DNA from: Nostoc sp. LEGE 06077
GTDB lineage: Bacteria > Cyanobacteriota > Cyanobacteriia > Cyanobacteriales > Nostocaceae
Length of the DNA stretch: 64,000 nt
Direction: 5' to 3'
Assembly: GCF_015207705.1 (NCBI RefSeq)
Contig: NZ_JADEWI010000031.1
Span: forward strand, 1 to 64,000
Every line of letters begins with the position of its first letter. Position 1 is the first letter of the stretch. The translations under genes and the position numbers were made by a program. A model generated the notes under the pieces. That model did not search any database, was not told the DNA's origin, and saw only the letters and a program-made list of their open reading frames with translations. This document shows positions 1 to 8,673 of the stretch, piece by piece.

Positions 1-217
1 CCAATTCCGATTTATTGCTTGGATTTAATCACCTAATTTTTACAATGAACCAATTTAAACCTTTTTTCTCTTCTGGATAATTTCATTTATTTACTACTTG
101 CTTATTTCGGAAAGTGACAGAAGAGGGCTATTCCCCACCCACACAAGTAATTTCAATAATCAAGTCGGATTCCTATATTGTGTGTTAGGTAGAGTATTAC
201 CGCAGTTTGCACAGGGT

Positions 218-1114
218 ATGGCAGAACCAATCAAAATTCTTTTACAAACCACAATTCCCACCACTGAAAACGACTGGAGCATTTTTAGATTCTCAATGCT
301 ACAGGAATATTTAGCATCGATTCAAGATGATCAGGGGAATGCTGTCTTTACAGTTGTAGCACGCGATCGCACATCAGATGCAGAAGGTAATGATCCCATT
401 TTAGGTAGCCTTGACCAATCTGATTTTGATGAACTTTGGTTATTTGCTTTAGATGTTGGTGACGGTTTAACAGCCAAAGATATTGTCGGAATTAACGCTT
501 TTCGCCGACGTGGTGGCGGGATTTTAACCACACGCGATCATCAAGATATGGGTTGTTCTATGTGCGATTTAATTGATATTGGCGATATTCATTATTTCAA
601 TAGCAAAAATCCCGACCCTGATCAATCTCGTTGGTGTCGAGATGACCCGTATACAACTTATATTTCATGGCCCAATTATCATTCAGGGGCGAATGGTGAC
701 TATCAAAAAATCACTGTTCTTGAACCAATTCACGAACTATTAAAAAACCCCAATTCACCTTCAGGTGTAATTGAATTTTTCCCCGCCCATCCCCACGAAG
801 GAGGTATTGGTATACCTCCTAGCCATTCTCAGGCGCAGGTAATTGCTTTAGGAAAAAGCTTAGTTACAGGTCGTAATTTTAATTTAATTGTCGCAATTGA
901 CCATTACCAAGATACCCAAGGTAATAATTTAGGACGTACTGTCGCTAACTCTAGTTTTCATCATTTTGTTGATTACAACTGGGATATTACCAAAGGCTGT
1001 CCTAGTTTTGTTGATGAACCGCCTGGAGATGGGATGAAAAATGAGCCACAGGCTGTAGAAGATATTAAAACCTATGTTCGGAATCTGGCTTTGTGGCTGG
1101 CAAAAAAAGGCTGA
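218..1114 (+). CDS. hypothetical protein, soluble, about 298 aa
   Basis: The reading frame opens at a TTG at 98, but the ATG at 218 gives a more natural start (MAEPIKILLQ) and drops 40 residues with no clear character. There is no signal peptide or membrane segment. The protein has alternating hydrophobic strands and helices: an N-terminal strand, a central DELWLFALDVGDG segment, a GGGILTTRDHQDMG segment, and a late NLIVAIDHYQDTQG strand. This looks like an alpha/beta fold of the ThuA or glutamine-amidotransferase-like kind, but I do not see a full catalytic triad and do not assign a function. The stop codon lies in the first unit of a heptamer repeat. The next gene, pgk, converges on it. Confidence 0.7.
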   Translation: MAEPIKILLQTTIPTTENDWSIFRFSMLQEYLASIQDDQGNAVFTVVARDRTSDAEGNDPILGSLDQSDFDELWLFALDVGDGLTAKDIVGINAFRRRGGGILTTRDHQDMGCSMCDLIDIGDIHYFNSKNPDPDQSRWCRDDPYTTYISWPNYHSGANGDYQKITVLEPIHELLKNPNSPSGVIEFFPAHPHEGGIGIPPSHSQAQVIALGKSLVTGRNFNLIVAIDHYQDTQGNNLGRTVANSSFHHFVDYNWDITKGCPSFVDEPPGDGMKNEPQAVEDIKTYVRNLALWLAKKG

Positions 1115-1178
1115 AGTCTGAAGTCTGAAGTCTGAAGTCTGAAGTCTGAAGTCTGAAGTCTGAAGTCTGAAGTCTGAA
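1111..1178. repeat. heptanucleotide tandem repeat (CTGAAGT)n
   Basis: Nine perfect copies of CTGAAGT plus a partial copy (CTGAA). This is an STRR-type short tandem repeat as found in heterocystous cyanobacteria. The TGA stop of the upstream gene is at 1112-1114, inside the first unit. Confidence 0.95.
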
Positions 1179-1240
1179 ATGATGAAACTTTTACAGTCAG
1201 GCTTTTAGCAATTCATAATGGGTTAGCGTATTGTCAAGAT

Positions 1241-1316
1241 GAAGTATGAAGATGAAAGTATGAAATTTCACACTTCATACTTCACCCTAGCCTGCGGCAA
1301 GCCGCTACGCGTCTAC
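1241..1316. repeat. inverted repeat plus interspersed repeat between convergent genes
   Basis: GAAGTATGAA at 1241-1250 is the exact reverse complement of TTCATACTTC at 1274-1283. It is followed by a CCTGCGGCAAGCCGCTACGCG-type palindromic repeat familiar from Nostoc intergenic regions. It lies just downstream of pgk (minus strand) and could serve as its 3' end, but there is no clear T-run. Confidence 0.6.
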
Positions 1317-1326
1317 ATACTTCTAA

Positions 1327-2529
1327 TTACGCTTCATCTAAAGCCGCAATACCGGGCAGAACTTTGCCTTCGAGTAATTCTAAGCTTGCGCCGCCACCGG
1401 TAGAGATATGACTCATTTGATCAGCCAAACCTACTTTTTCCACAGCCGCAACGGAGTCACCACCACCGATAATAGTAGTTGTACCTGTTTTGCTAATGTC
1501 TGCGAGAGTATGTGCGATCGCTTCTGTACCGACAGCAAATTTATCAAACTCAAACACGCCCATCGGCCCATTCCAAATTACGGTCTTACAGTCAGCCAAA
1601 GCTTCTTGGAAGACTTTTACAGAGTCAGGGCCAATATCCAAACCCATACTATCGCCAGGGATATTCTCAATGCTGACAGTGGTTGCATTTGCATCGGGGG
1701 CAAACTTATCTGCTGCGACTACATCTGTAGGTAACAAGAAAGTAACGCCTTTTTCCTTAGCTTTTGCTTCCAAAGATTTCGCTAGTTCTAGCTTGTCTTC
1801 TTCTACCAAAGATTTACCAACATTTAAACCACGGGCTTTGTAGAAGGTGAAAATCATCCCACCACCAATAATCAGCTTGTCGCACTTCTCTAAGAGAGTT
1901 TCAATTACGCCAATTTTGCTAGATACTTTGGAACCACCAACAATTGCGGCTAAAGGACGTTGGGGATTTTCAATTGCATTTTGGAGGTATTGCAATTCCT
2001 TTTCCACCAAATATCCAGCCACAGAAGGACTCAGGAATTGAGTCACCCCTTCAGTAGAAGCATGGGCGCGGTGTGCAGTACCGAAAGCATCATTTACATA
2101 AAAGTCAGCATTAGCCGCTAGTTTTTTTGCAAATTCTGGATCGTTTTTCTCTTCTTCTTTGTAAAAACGCACATTTTCTAGTAACAGCACTTGCCCGTTT
2201 TGCAAAGCGCCAACTTTCGCAGCGACCTCATCGCCGATAGAGTCATCAGTTTTAACAACCTCTTGACCCAACAACTCAGACAAGCGCTTGGCAACTGGTG
2301 TTAAACGCAGTTTCTCATCCACGCCCTTGGGACGACCAAAGTGGCTTACTAGAATTACCTTAGCACCCTTCTTTGTTAAATCTTGGATGGTTGGCAGCGC
2401 AGCGCGGATACGAGTATCATCGGTAATGTTGCCTTGATCATCAACAGGCACATTAAAGTCAACCCGCACTAAGGCACGTTTACCAGAAATATCAGCCGCC
2501 GATAAACTTGCTAAACTTTTTTTGGACAC
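1327..2529 (-). CDS. pgk: phosphoglycerate kinase
   Basis: Catalyses 1,3-bisphosphoglycerate + ADP = 3-phosphoglycerate + ATP, in glycolysis and, run in reverse, in the Calvin-Benson cycle; cytosolic. The N-terminal substrate segment ([10 protein letters not shown]), the SHFGRPKG motif, the [11 protein letters not shown] segment and the C-terminal nucleotide segment ([24 protein letters not shown]) are all present. The frame extends to a TTG at 2535, but the strong Shine-Dalgarno AGGAGG sits only 2 nt from that codon and 8 nt from the GTG at 2529. The GTG start is therefore chosen, giving MSKKSLASL and 400 aa, the usual cyanobacterial length. Divergent from the universal stress gene. Complete and ordinary. 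Confidence 0.97.
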   Translation of the reverse strand: MSKKSLASLSAADISGKRALVRVDFNVPVDDQGNITDDTRIRAALPTIQDLTKKGAKVILVSHFGRPKGVDEKLRLTPVAKRLSELLGQEVVKTDDSIGDEVAAKVGALQNGQVLLLENVRFYKEEEKNDPEFAKKLAANADFYVNDAFGTAHRAHASTEGVTQFLSPSVAGYLVEKELQYLQNAIENPQRPLAAIVGGSKVSSKIGVIETLLEKCDKLIIGGGMIFTFYKARGLNVGKSLVEEDKLELAKSLEAKAKEKGVTFLLPTDVVAADKFAPDANATTVSIENIPGDSMGLDIGPDSVKVFQEALADCKTVIWNGPMGVFEFDKFAVGTEAIAHTLADISKTGTTTIIGGGDSVAAVEKVGLADQMSHISTGGGASLELLEGKVLPGIAALDEA

Positions 2530-2617
2530 AGCCAAACCCTCCTGATTGCCTTTTTGTTATCGTTTTGAAAGTATATCCATCAAGATTTTACCGGAGTCTG
2601 GGGTGCGGAGGTGAGAT

Positions 2618-3025
2618 ATGTTTAAGACAGTGTTATTTCCAATCGATCAAAGTCGGGAAGCACGGGAAGCTGCTGATGTAGTCGCCAATATCGTGCAGAA
2701 GTACGGAAGCCGCTTGGTATTGCTATCTGTGGTGGAGGAACCCTCCGCAGAAGCAACCAGTGCTGATCCGATGGTGTCACCACAGGTAGTTGCCAAACTA
2801 CTAGAAAATGCTCAAGCCTTATTCTTACAGGAGGGTATTCAGTCTGAAGTTTTAGAACGTCAAGGTAAACCAGCATTTACTATTTGTGATGTTGCTGATG
2901 AAATTGGCGCAGATCTAATTATTATGGGCTGTCGAGGGCTTGGCTTAACAGATGAGGGTGCAACTGAAAGCGTGACGACACGGGTGATTAATCTTTCTCC
3001 TTGCCCAGTTTTGATAGTGCCTTAA
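2618..3025 (+). CDS. universal stress protein, UspA family
   Basis: A 135-aa single-domain Usp fold protein. It begins with the typical first strand MFKTVLFPIDQS and ends with the ATP-loop-like MGCRGLG segment followed by VTTRVINLSPCPVLIVP. Members bind ATP or act as dimeric stress regulators; the partner here is unknown. The G-x2-G-x9-G-S/T loop is only partly kept (MGCRGLGLTDEGATES), so ATP binding is not certain. GGAGGTGAG just upstream of the ATG is a strong ribosome binding site. Transcribed divergently from pgk with an 88-bp gap from the GTG start of pgk. Confidence 0.9.
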   Translation: MFKTVLFPIDQSREAREAADVVANIVQKYGSRLVLLSVVEEPSAEATSADPMVSPQVVAKLLENAQALFLQEGIQSEVLERQGKPAFTICDVADEIGADLIIMGCRGLGLTDEGATESVTTRVINLSPCPVLIVP

Positions 3026-3433
3026 TTATTTTGCTAGGTGCATACTGGCAAAACAAATTGCTGGTTTAAATCAATACGTCGCCAAAAAAAGAATAGATGA
3101 TAAAGGGCTGATGTAGTGAAGTTATTTTCTGACACAATAACTTAAAAGCTAGTTTCAGCCCATTTTTGTCTGCGATTTATAGCAGGTGACAGGTTACAGG
3201 TTAAAGAGTTGAAAGTTTTTGAGTGATACCTGATTTTTACGTTGTTGGCATTCCCCCATCTTAGGTTATTGAGAATGGTACAAAATATCAAACAAGCAGC
3301 AAGAAACTATAGCAATCCTATTTGATTTACAAATTTACTCGTCAAGAAAGGGAACGGGGAACAGGGAACAGGAAAAAGATTCGTTTGTATCTTATTTAGG
3401 ACTGCTATATCAGCCTATACTTCAGAAGTGGAG
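3026..3433. other. intergenic region, 408 bp, interspersed repeats only
   Basis: No credible gene. Holds short repeat fragments: an AGGTTACAGG copy near 3190, GGGAACGGGGAACAGGGAACAGG near 3352-3374, and TATAGCA-type ends near 3310 and 3405. It looks like a degenerate small mobile (MITE-like) element between two genes. Confidence 0.5.
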
Positions 3434-4696
3434 TTATTTCTTGACTAAAAAATATGCTGTAGCATACTCAGGTAATTGCCTAATATGTTGGTTAAATTCT
3501 TGCCGATTTTGAAAAATTCCGGCTAAAAAATCGAGTTGATACAGATTTGGTAAAAATGCTCCACCTGTATCTGCAATTACTCCCATTCTGAGATTTTTTC
3601 GTCCGCCTTGGGTATTCTCTATTACTACTATTTTACCTACCCCAATATTCAAAACATCTCCAGCAAAGGTCACTCCTGGTTTAATCGAAATTTTGGCATC
3701 TATTTTGTGACCATAACCTTTAATGGCATCTACCTTTTTAAAATACCAATAACGTTTTTGGGCGGTGCCTTTTAAACCCCGGATATAAGACATCCCATTA
3801 TTTCGATCTACATTGAAAAATGCTTGAGAGCCATCAGTGAAGTTAATCAAAATAGTACCCTGTAAAAGTGCTTCTTCTAACCCATCGCGGGTCAGATAAG
3901 CTAAGGGTTGAACTTTGCCAAATTCTTTACCTCCAGGTTCATAAATGCCTGATAAAACATCTTGCTTAGTATATTTAGTATAGAATTTATCTGTAGCTGC
4001 ATTATCTTTTAAACTATAAATTGGTGTATTAAATTTAGCTGTTTTAGTGCGAGAACCTGGATGTTTAAAAACCGCGTATTTGGTGATGCGTAGCTGTTTT
4101 TGACTAGTGTTTTGCTTGTTGTAAGCATTCCATTTAATAACCCGAAAATTCTTATTAATAAAGTTTGGATCTTGCAGACGGGTTGGACGATTATTCGCAA
4201 TGTCTTCTTTTAAGACAACAATCATAAAGTCTAAAGTTTTCAGAACGTCTTCTACACTGACTCCTTGAGTTCCTAACAAACCTTTACGTTGGATATCTGG
4301 ATCGTCAGCAGTGTGATCTTGGAAGTATTGACGGGTATTAACCAGGGTACTTAATAAATCTGGCTGATTGAAATTAACTTTACTCGCTGGTAATTTAGTT
4401 GGAGATAAAATCTGATTACCATTAATACTAAATTTATAATTCTTCCACTCATCGATAACTGGATATCCTACAGATACTGATGCTGCATATCTATCCAGCG
4501 GATTTATGCTGAAAGTTTGCATTGCAGCCAAGGAAACTTGTGGTTGAGATAAAGCAAAATTATCCTGAATGTTCTCTGCTTGAGCTAGTTCTGTGTTTTT
4601 TGCCGGAGAGGATAAATAGCTATGGACGAGGGTAGTAGTTAATAAGGCGGCGATACCCAAAGAGAGGCTGAGTTTTTGACGGAAAAAGTTACTCAT
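3434..4696 (-). CDS. secreted 3D-domain (MltA-like) protein
   Basis: A 420-aa protein from the ATG at 4696 (the frame reaches a TTG at 4723). The N-terminus has a basic stretch and a hydrophobic segment (LSLSLGIAALLTTTLVHSY), consistent with a signal peptide or membrane anchor. The extreme C-terminus, from about residue 372, carries GVIADTGGAF followed by a second Asp (QLDFLAGIF). This resembles the 3D domain of lytic transglycosylase MltA, where two Asp residues of this type form the catalytic site. A peptidoglycan-related role is likely but the middle of the protein is not recognisable to me. Monocistronic, flanked by 400-bp gaps on both sides. Confidence 0.65.
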   Translation of the reverse strand: MSNFFRQKLSLSLGIAALLTTTLVHSYLSSPAKNTELAQAENIQDNFALSQPQVSLAAMQTFSINPLDRYAASVSVGYPVIDEWKNYKFSINGNQILSPTKLPASKVNFNQPDLLSTLVNTRQYFQDHTADDPDIQRKGLLGTQGVSVEDVLKTLDFMIVVLKEDIANNRPTRLQDPNFINKNFRVIKWNAYNKQNTSQKQLRITKYAVFKHPGSRTKTAKFNTPIYSLKDNAATDKFYTKYTKQDVLSGIYEPGGKEFGKVQPLAYLTRDGLEEALLQGTILINFTDGSQAFFNVDRNNGMSYIRGLKGTAQKRYWYFKKVDAIKGYGHKIDAKISIKPGVTFAGDVLNIGVGKIVVIENTQGGRKNLRMGVIADTGGAFLPNLYQLDFLAGIFQNRQEFNQHIRQLPEYATAYFLVKK

Positions 4697-5125
4697 AGGT
4701 GGGAAAAAATTTCTATTAATCAATAATAATTACACTTGCTTAATATCCGGGTGATATTAATTTGACAATCCAGAAACCATGATTACAATAGTGGCATTAT
4801 AACTGGTGCAAATTTCATCCATACCTGATCAAGCAGCATAACTCTGTTAGCTTTGGCAAGTTCATCTTGGTGTAATTAGCGTAGCAAAAATCAGTACTTC
4901 CCATATTCAGTAAATTATAGATACTCAGTAAGAGCATAGCCATGAAACTCTTGTGCTAAATCGTTCGGAGAATTCATGAAGAATTTTCGAGATTTATGCA
5001 GAAGAAAATAACTCATATTACCGTTTTTCTGTCAATACGTAACATTTATACAAATGGCAGCAAATGATACTGTCAAAAATCTTACATGACTGTTTAATCA
5101 TCAATAATCTAAAAAAATCTAAAAA
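4697..5125. other. intergenic region, about 430 bp
   Basis: AT-rich divergent intergenic region between the secreted 3D-domain gene and the aminotransferase. Presumably holds both promoters. I see no clear operator, hairpin or ORF. Confidence 0.4.
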
Positions 5126-6454
5126 ATGTTAAGTATATCCATTAATCAACCCTTACCTAGTGTGCCGCGGTTGGTAACAACTTTACCAGGAACTCGCGCT
5201 AAAGCAATTGTAGAACGCGATCGCGCTGTAACTTCCCCATCTTATACCCGTGACTATCCTTTAGTAGTGGCTCGCGGGCAAGGTTGTATGGTGGAAGACG
5301 TGGATGGCAATGTATTTTTAGATATGACTGCTGGTATCGCTGTTACTGCTACCGGACACGCCCACCCGGAAGTTGTCAAAGCTATTCAAGAACAGTCGGC
5401 TTGTTTGCTGCATATGTCAGGGACGGATTTTTATTATGAATCGATGGTGGAATTGGCGGAGAAGTTAGCGTTTCGCGCCCCGTTCCCCGAAGGTGCAAAG
5501 GTATTTTTTACTAACTCTGGGGCGGAGTCTAACGAAGGAGCAATTAAACTAGCTCGATATTACACCAAGCGATCGCTCATCGTGGCTTTTTTGGGTGCAT
5601 TCCACGGACGCACTTACGGCGCAATGTCTTTGACGGGTTCTAAAACAGTGCAACGGGCTAACTTTGGGGCGTTAGTTCCTGGTGTAACGCACATTCCTTA
5701 CGGTACTCATGCAAGTTTAGATTATTTAGAAACACAACTATTTAATACCATGCTACCGCCCCAGGAAGTTGCAGCGATTTTTGTCGAGCCAATTCAAGGG
5801 GAAGGCGGTTATATTGTCCCGGAAGATGGATTTTTGCAAAGAATTCGAGATATCTGCGATCGCTACGGCATATTAATGGTAGTAGATGAAGTGCAATCAG
5901 GAATGGGGCGTACAGGTCGCCTATTTGCCGTTGAACATTGGGGAGTGATGCCTGATATTATCACCACAGCTAAAGGTATCGCCAGTGGTTTACCTCTCGG
6001 TGCAATTCTCGCCCGCCCAGAATTAATGACATGGCCGCCTGGTTCCCACGCCACCACCTTTGGCGGAAATCCTGTGGCTTGTGCGGCGGGTTTGGCAACT
6101 CTACGACTTTTAGAAAGTGGCTTAATTACCAACGCCACCCAAATGGGGGAATTATTACAAGCTGGCTTAACCCAGTTGCACCAAAAATTTCCCCAAATGT
6201 CTTTACCCAGAGGCAAAGGTTTAATGGTAGCGGTAGATTTAATTGATGCAGTCGGTAATTATGATAGTAAACTACGCGATCGCATCATCCAAGAAGCCTT
6301 TTTACGTGGTTTATTATTACTTGGTTGTGGTAAAGCCGCCATTCGTTTTTGTCCACCCTTAATTATTGACAGCCACCAAATCCAAACCGCCCTCGATATT
6401 CTCTCAGATATTCTCAAAAGTGTTGAGTCTTCAGTGCTGAGTGCTGAGTGCTGA
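5126..6454 (+). CDS. class III PLP aminotransferase (acetylornithine/4-aminobutyrate type)
   Basis: A 442-aa fold-type I PLP enzyme. The phosphate-binding TNSGAES motif (130-136), the pyridine-nitrogen Asp in MVVDEVQSGMGRTG (Asp254) and the Schiff-base Lys in TTAKGIASG (Lys283) are visible, as is the TTFGGNPVACAAGL segment. The family covers acetylornithine, ornithine, GABA, lysine and amino-acid racemase activities; the sequence alone does not decide. The next gene encodes a DUF1338 protein, whose known members act on 2-oxoadipate. An amino donor in lysine/2-aminoadipate breakdown is therefore a reasonable inference. The last residues and the stop are encoded by a CTGAGTG heptamer repeat, so the natural C-terminus may have been shorter or different. 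Confidence 0.88.
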   Translation: MLSISINQPLPSVPRLVTTLPGTRAKAIVERDRAVTSPSYTRDYPLVVARGQGCMVEDVDGNVFLDMTAGIAVTATGHAHPEVVKAIQEQSACLLHMSGTDFYYESMVELAEKLAFRAPFPEGAKVFFTNSGAESNEGAIKLARYYTKRSLIVAFLGAFHGRTYGAMSLTGSKTVQRANFGALVPGVTHIPYGTHASLDYLETQLFNTMLPPQEVAAIFVEPIQGEGGYIVPEDGFLQRIRDICDRYGILMVVDEVQSGMGRTGRLFAVEHWGVMPDIITTAKGIASGLPLGAILARPELMTWPPGSHATTFGGNPVACAAGLATLRLLESGLITNATQMGELLQAGLTQLHQKFPQMSLPRGKGLMVAVDLIDAVGNYDSKLRDRIIQEAFLRGLLLLGCGKAAIRFCPPLIIDSHQIQTALDILSDILKSVESSVLSAEC

Positions 6455-6457
6455 GTT
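6423..6457. repeat. heptamer repeat (CTGAGTG)n overlapping a stop codon
   Basis: Three near-perfect CTGAGTG units at 6437-6457, preceded by two degenerate ones. The TGA stop of the aminotransferase (6452-6454) lies in the last unit. The same heptamer, in the opposite orientation, is found inside ureD at 51390-51466. Confidence 0.85.
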
Positions 6458-6537
6458 AAAAATTCTACTTCTTCCCCTGCTTCACTCACTCTGTCCCCTG
6501 TCACCTATTCCCTATTCCCTGTTTCCTTCTTCTATAT

Positions 6538-7455
6538 ATGAACCCCGAACTCGCATCTTACCTCTGGGAAGGACTTTGGCAAGAATACAAAGCCAGAGTC
6601 AACTATGCTCAAATCTATCAAAATATGATCATCTCTGCGGGGGGAACCGTCGCCAATGATCATATTGCTTTTCGGTCTTTGCGTTTAGTAGTCGATAGTC
6701 CCCAAGGCGAAATTAACTTAGGTATCAACCACTTAGCACAAATAGCCGAAGCCTTGGGTTACGAACCAGCGGGTGAATATACATTTGCCGCAACCCATCT
6801 TTATGCGCGTCACTATCGCCATCCCCAACAAGCAGAATTCGATTTACCTAAACTGTTTATTAGTGAATTAATTGTTGATGAATTACCAGAAAATATTGCC
6901 CAACTCATTTATCAAACAGTATCCGCAATTCCCAACGAAAGTATCTCTGCCTTGACACTTGTTTTACCAGATGGAAATAATCTTGCCAGCACTACCCAAC
7001 AATTAAAGCAAACTTTCACTCGACCTTGGCAAATTCCTCGACGTTCCGTTGTGGAGGAAGTGAATAAAATCACCCAATATGGCGCTTGGGTATTGTTGCA
7101 TGGTTACGCTGTCAACCACTTTACAGGTTATATTAACCGCCAAAATACTACTGCATATCCAGATATAGATACCACTGCTGAAGCTTTGGCTAACTTGGGC
7201 GTACCAATGAAAGCCGAAATCGAAGGGGATGTGACTTGTGGTTTGCGCCAAACCGCAACCCAAGCAGTGACAGAAATGGTGAGTGTGGTAGATGACAGTA
7301 GTCATGCAGAAATCCAGATTCCTTGGACTTACGCTTATTATGAACTTGCCCAGCGTTACCTCATAGAAACTGAACCGGGAAAGCCACAACTATTTGATGC
7401 TTTTTTAGGTAAAAATGCTCAACAATTATTTGAAATGACCAGAAAAATAGCCTAA
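6538..7455 (+). CDS. DUF1338 protein, 2-oxoadipate dioxygenase/decarboxylase (HglS) family
   Basis: A 305-aa cytosolic protein with the hallmarks of DUF1338. The NDHIAFRSL segment gives His42 and Arg46, AVNHFTGY gives His194, and AYYELAQRY gives Glu269. In the characterised member HglS the Fe(II) ligands are two His and one Glu at comparable spacing, and an Arg four residues after the first His binds the keto acid. That enzyme converts 2-oxoadipate to D-2-hydroxyglutarate in lysine catabolism. All three putative ligands and the Arg are present, so activity on a 2-oxo acid is likely; the exact substrate is inferred. It follows the aminotransferase by 83 bp of repeat-like spacer and may be co-transcribed with it. 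Confidence 0.85.
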   Translation: MNPELASYLWEGLWQEYKARVNYAQIYQNMIISAGGTVANDHIAFRSLRLVVDSPQGEINLGINHLAQIAEALGYEPAGEYTFAATHLYARHYRHPQQAEFDLPKLFISELIVDELPENIAQLIYQTVSAIPNESISALTLVLPDGNNLASTTQQLKQTFTRPWQIPRRSVVEEVNKITQYGAWVLLHGYAVNHFTGYINRQNTTAYPDIDTTAEALANLGVPMKAEIEGDVTCGLRQTATQAVTEMVSVVDDSSHAEIQIPWTYAYYELAQRYLIETEPGKPQLFDAFLGKNAQQLFEMTRKIA

Positions 7456-7676
7456 ACAACCCCACAAAGATTTTCTCTGAAGACGGGGTGTAAGGACTTT
7501 GAGTACCTCAACTCTTCTCTAAAACCTCAAGTTCCCATAAGTCCTAATTCTTTAACCTGTCCCCTGTCTCCTGTAACCTGATTATTTAGGAAACATAAGC
7601 TCCTGATGGACATTCATGGTAAACGTAAGATTTAATCGAAGTATTTTGAGTAGTTAGGATTTTTTGCAAGAAACAG

Positions 7677-8030
7677 ATGAACAAAATTATACTAAGCTTA
7701 CTTTCGACCCCTGTATTGATTAGTTCGATTTTGTCGATGACAGCGATGTTTAATCAAGCACAAGCAGCAGAACCAGAGGTAAAAGCTACAGAAGACCGTT
7801 TATCTTGTATCCGCAACAAGCATAAGGTTGGCTTAGTGTGTGCAAGAGTTTCTGTGTTAGCACAAATTCCTAGAGAACAGGCTGAGGTAGAGTTCTCTAA
7901 TGATAATGTGCCGATGCTGGAGTTTAGTGACCAAGAAAGCGATATGGCAATTACTTTGTTTGGTTGTGACTGTGCAGCCTGCATCAATTCGTTGCGTCAG
8001 ATGAGTGGTGCTAAACCTTTGGTTTATTAA
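7677..8030 (+). CDS. small secreted cysteine-containing hypothetical protein
   Basis: A 117-aa protein with a clear signal peptide (hydrophobic stretch after MNKIILSLL, cleavage expected after AQA near residue 30). The mature part has Cys44, Cys55 and a C-terminal FGCDCAACINS cluster. The cysteines suggest disulfides or metal binding in the periplasm. I do not recognise the family. Stands alone between the DUF1338 gene and a convergent pentapeptide protein. Confidence 0.7.
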   Translation: MNKIILSLLSTPVLISSILSMTAMFNQAQAAEPEVKATEDRLSCIRNKHKVGLVCARVSVLAQIPREQAEVEFSNDNVPMLEFSDQESDMAITLFGCDCAACINSLRQMSGAKPLVY

Positions 8031-8080
8031 ACTTGCATAGGCGATCGCTTTAATTTTAGCTGTTGTAGACAAAAATTTTT

Positions 8081-8107
8081 AGGGACACGATCGCTTGTTG
8101 TGTCCCT
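8081..8107. terminator. hairpin between convergent genes
   Basis: AGGGACAC (8081-8088) pairs with GTGTCCCT (8100-8107) around an 11-nt loop. On the minus strand the stem is followed by AAAAATTTTT. It fits a terminator for the pentapeptide gene and possibly for both convergent genes. Confidence 0.65.
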
Positions 8108-8124
8108 ATTGCATTCTGTACTCA

Positions 8125-8673
8125 CTAGTAACAGCCAGCCCAAGTTACCCATTTATGAGATAAACCTATATGCAGTACTTTGCCAGTCATCTCATATTCC
8201 GTAACAATTGCTTTGGTGAAATCAGCACCTCTAATTTCTGCTTCATTAATGTTACTAGCAATCAAATTTGCTTTCCGAAGATTAGCACCACTGAAATCTG
8301 CACCACTCATTTCCGCTTCACTGAGGTTTGCACCTAGCAGGTTTGCTAGTAACAAATTAGCACCCCGCAAATCTGCACGGCTGAGATTAGTTCCTTCAAG
8401 GTTAGACCTAATCAAGTCTGCACCTATTAAGTTGACTTCACTTAAGTTTGCACCACTCAGATTGCTACCACTGATATCTGCATCAGTCAGATTTGCTCGA
8501 CTAAAGTTACATCCACTTAAGTTAGCGTGACTTAAATCGGTTCCACTTAAGTCAGCTTCAACAAAGTTTGCTCCCCTCAAGTCAGCACCACCAAGATTAA
8601 CTTGATGCAGATTTGCACCCACAAAATCTCGCTCTCCTGCTGCATATAAATTCAGGAGTTTGTTAGCATCCAT
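8125..8673 (-). CDS. pentapeptide-repeat protein
   Basis: A 182-aa protein made almost wholly of A(D/N)LXX repeats from about residue 18 to 150, for example GADLRGANFVEADLSGTDLS. Such repeats fold into a right-handed quadrilateral beta-helix. Cyanobacteria carry many of these, mostly of unknown role. There is no signal peptide. The C-terminal tail (GLSHKWVTWAGCY) is outside the repeat and ends in Cys-Tyr. Confidence 0.93.
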   Translation of the reverse strand: MDANKLLNLYAAGERDFVGANLHQVNLGGADLRGANFVEADLSGTDLSHANLSGCNFSRANLTDADISGSNLSGANLSEVNLIGADLIRSNLEGTNLSRADLRGANLLLANLLGANLSEAEMSGADFSGANLRKANLIASNINEAEIRGADFTKAIVTEYEMTGKVLHIGLSHKWVTWAGCY

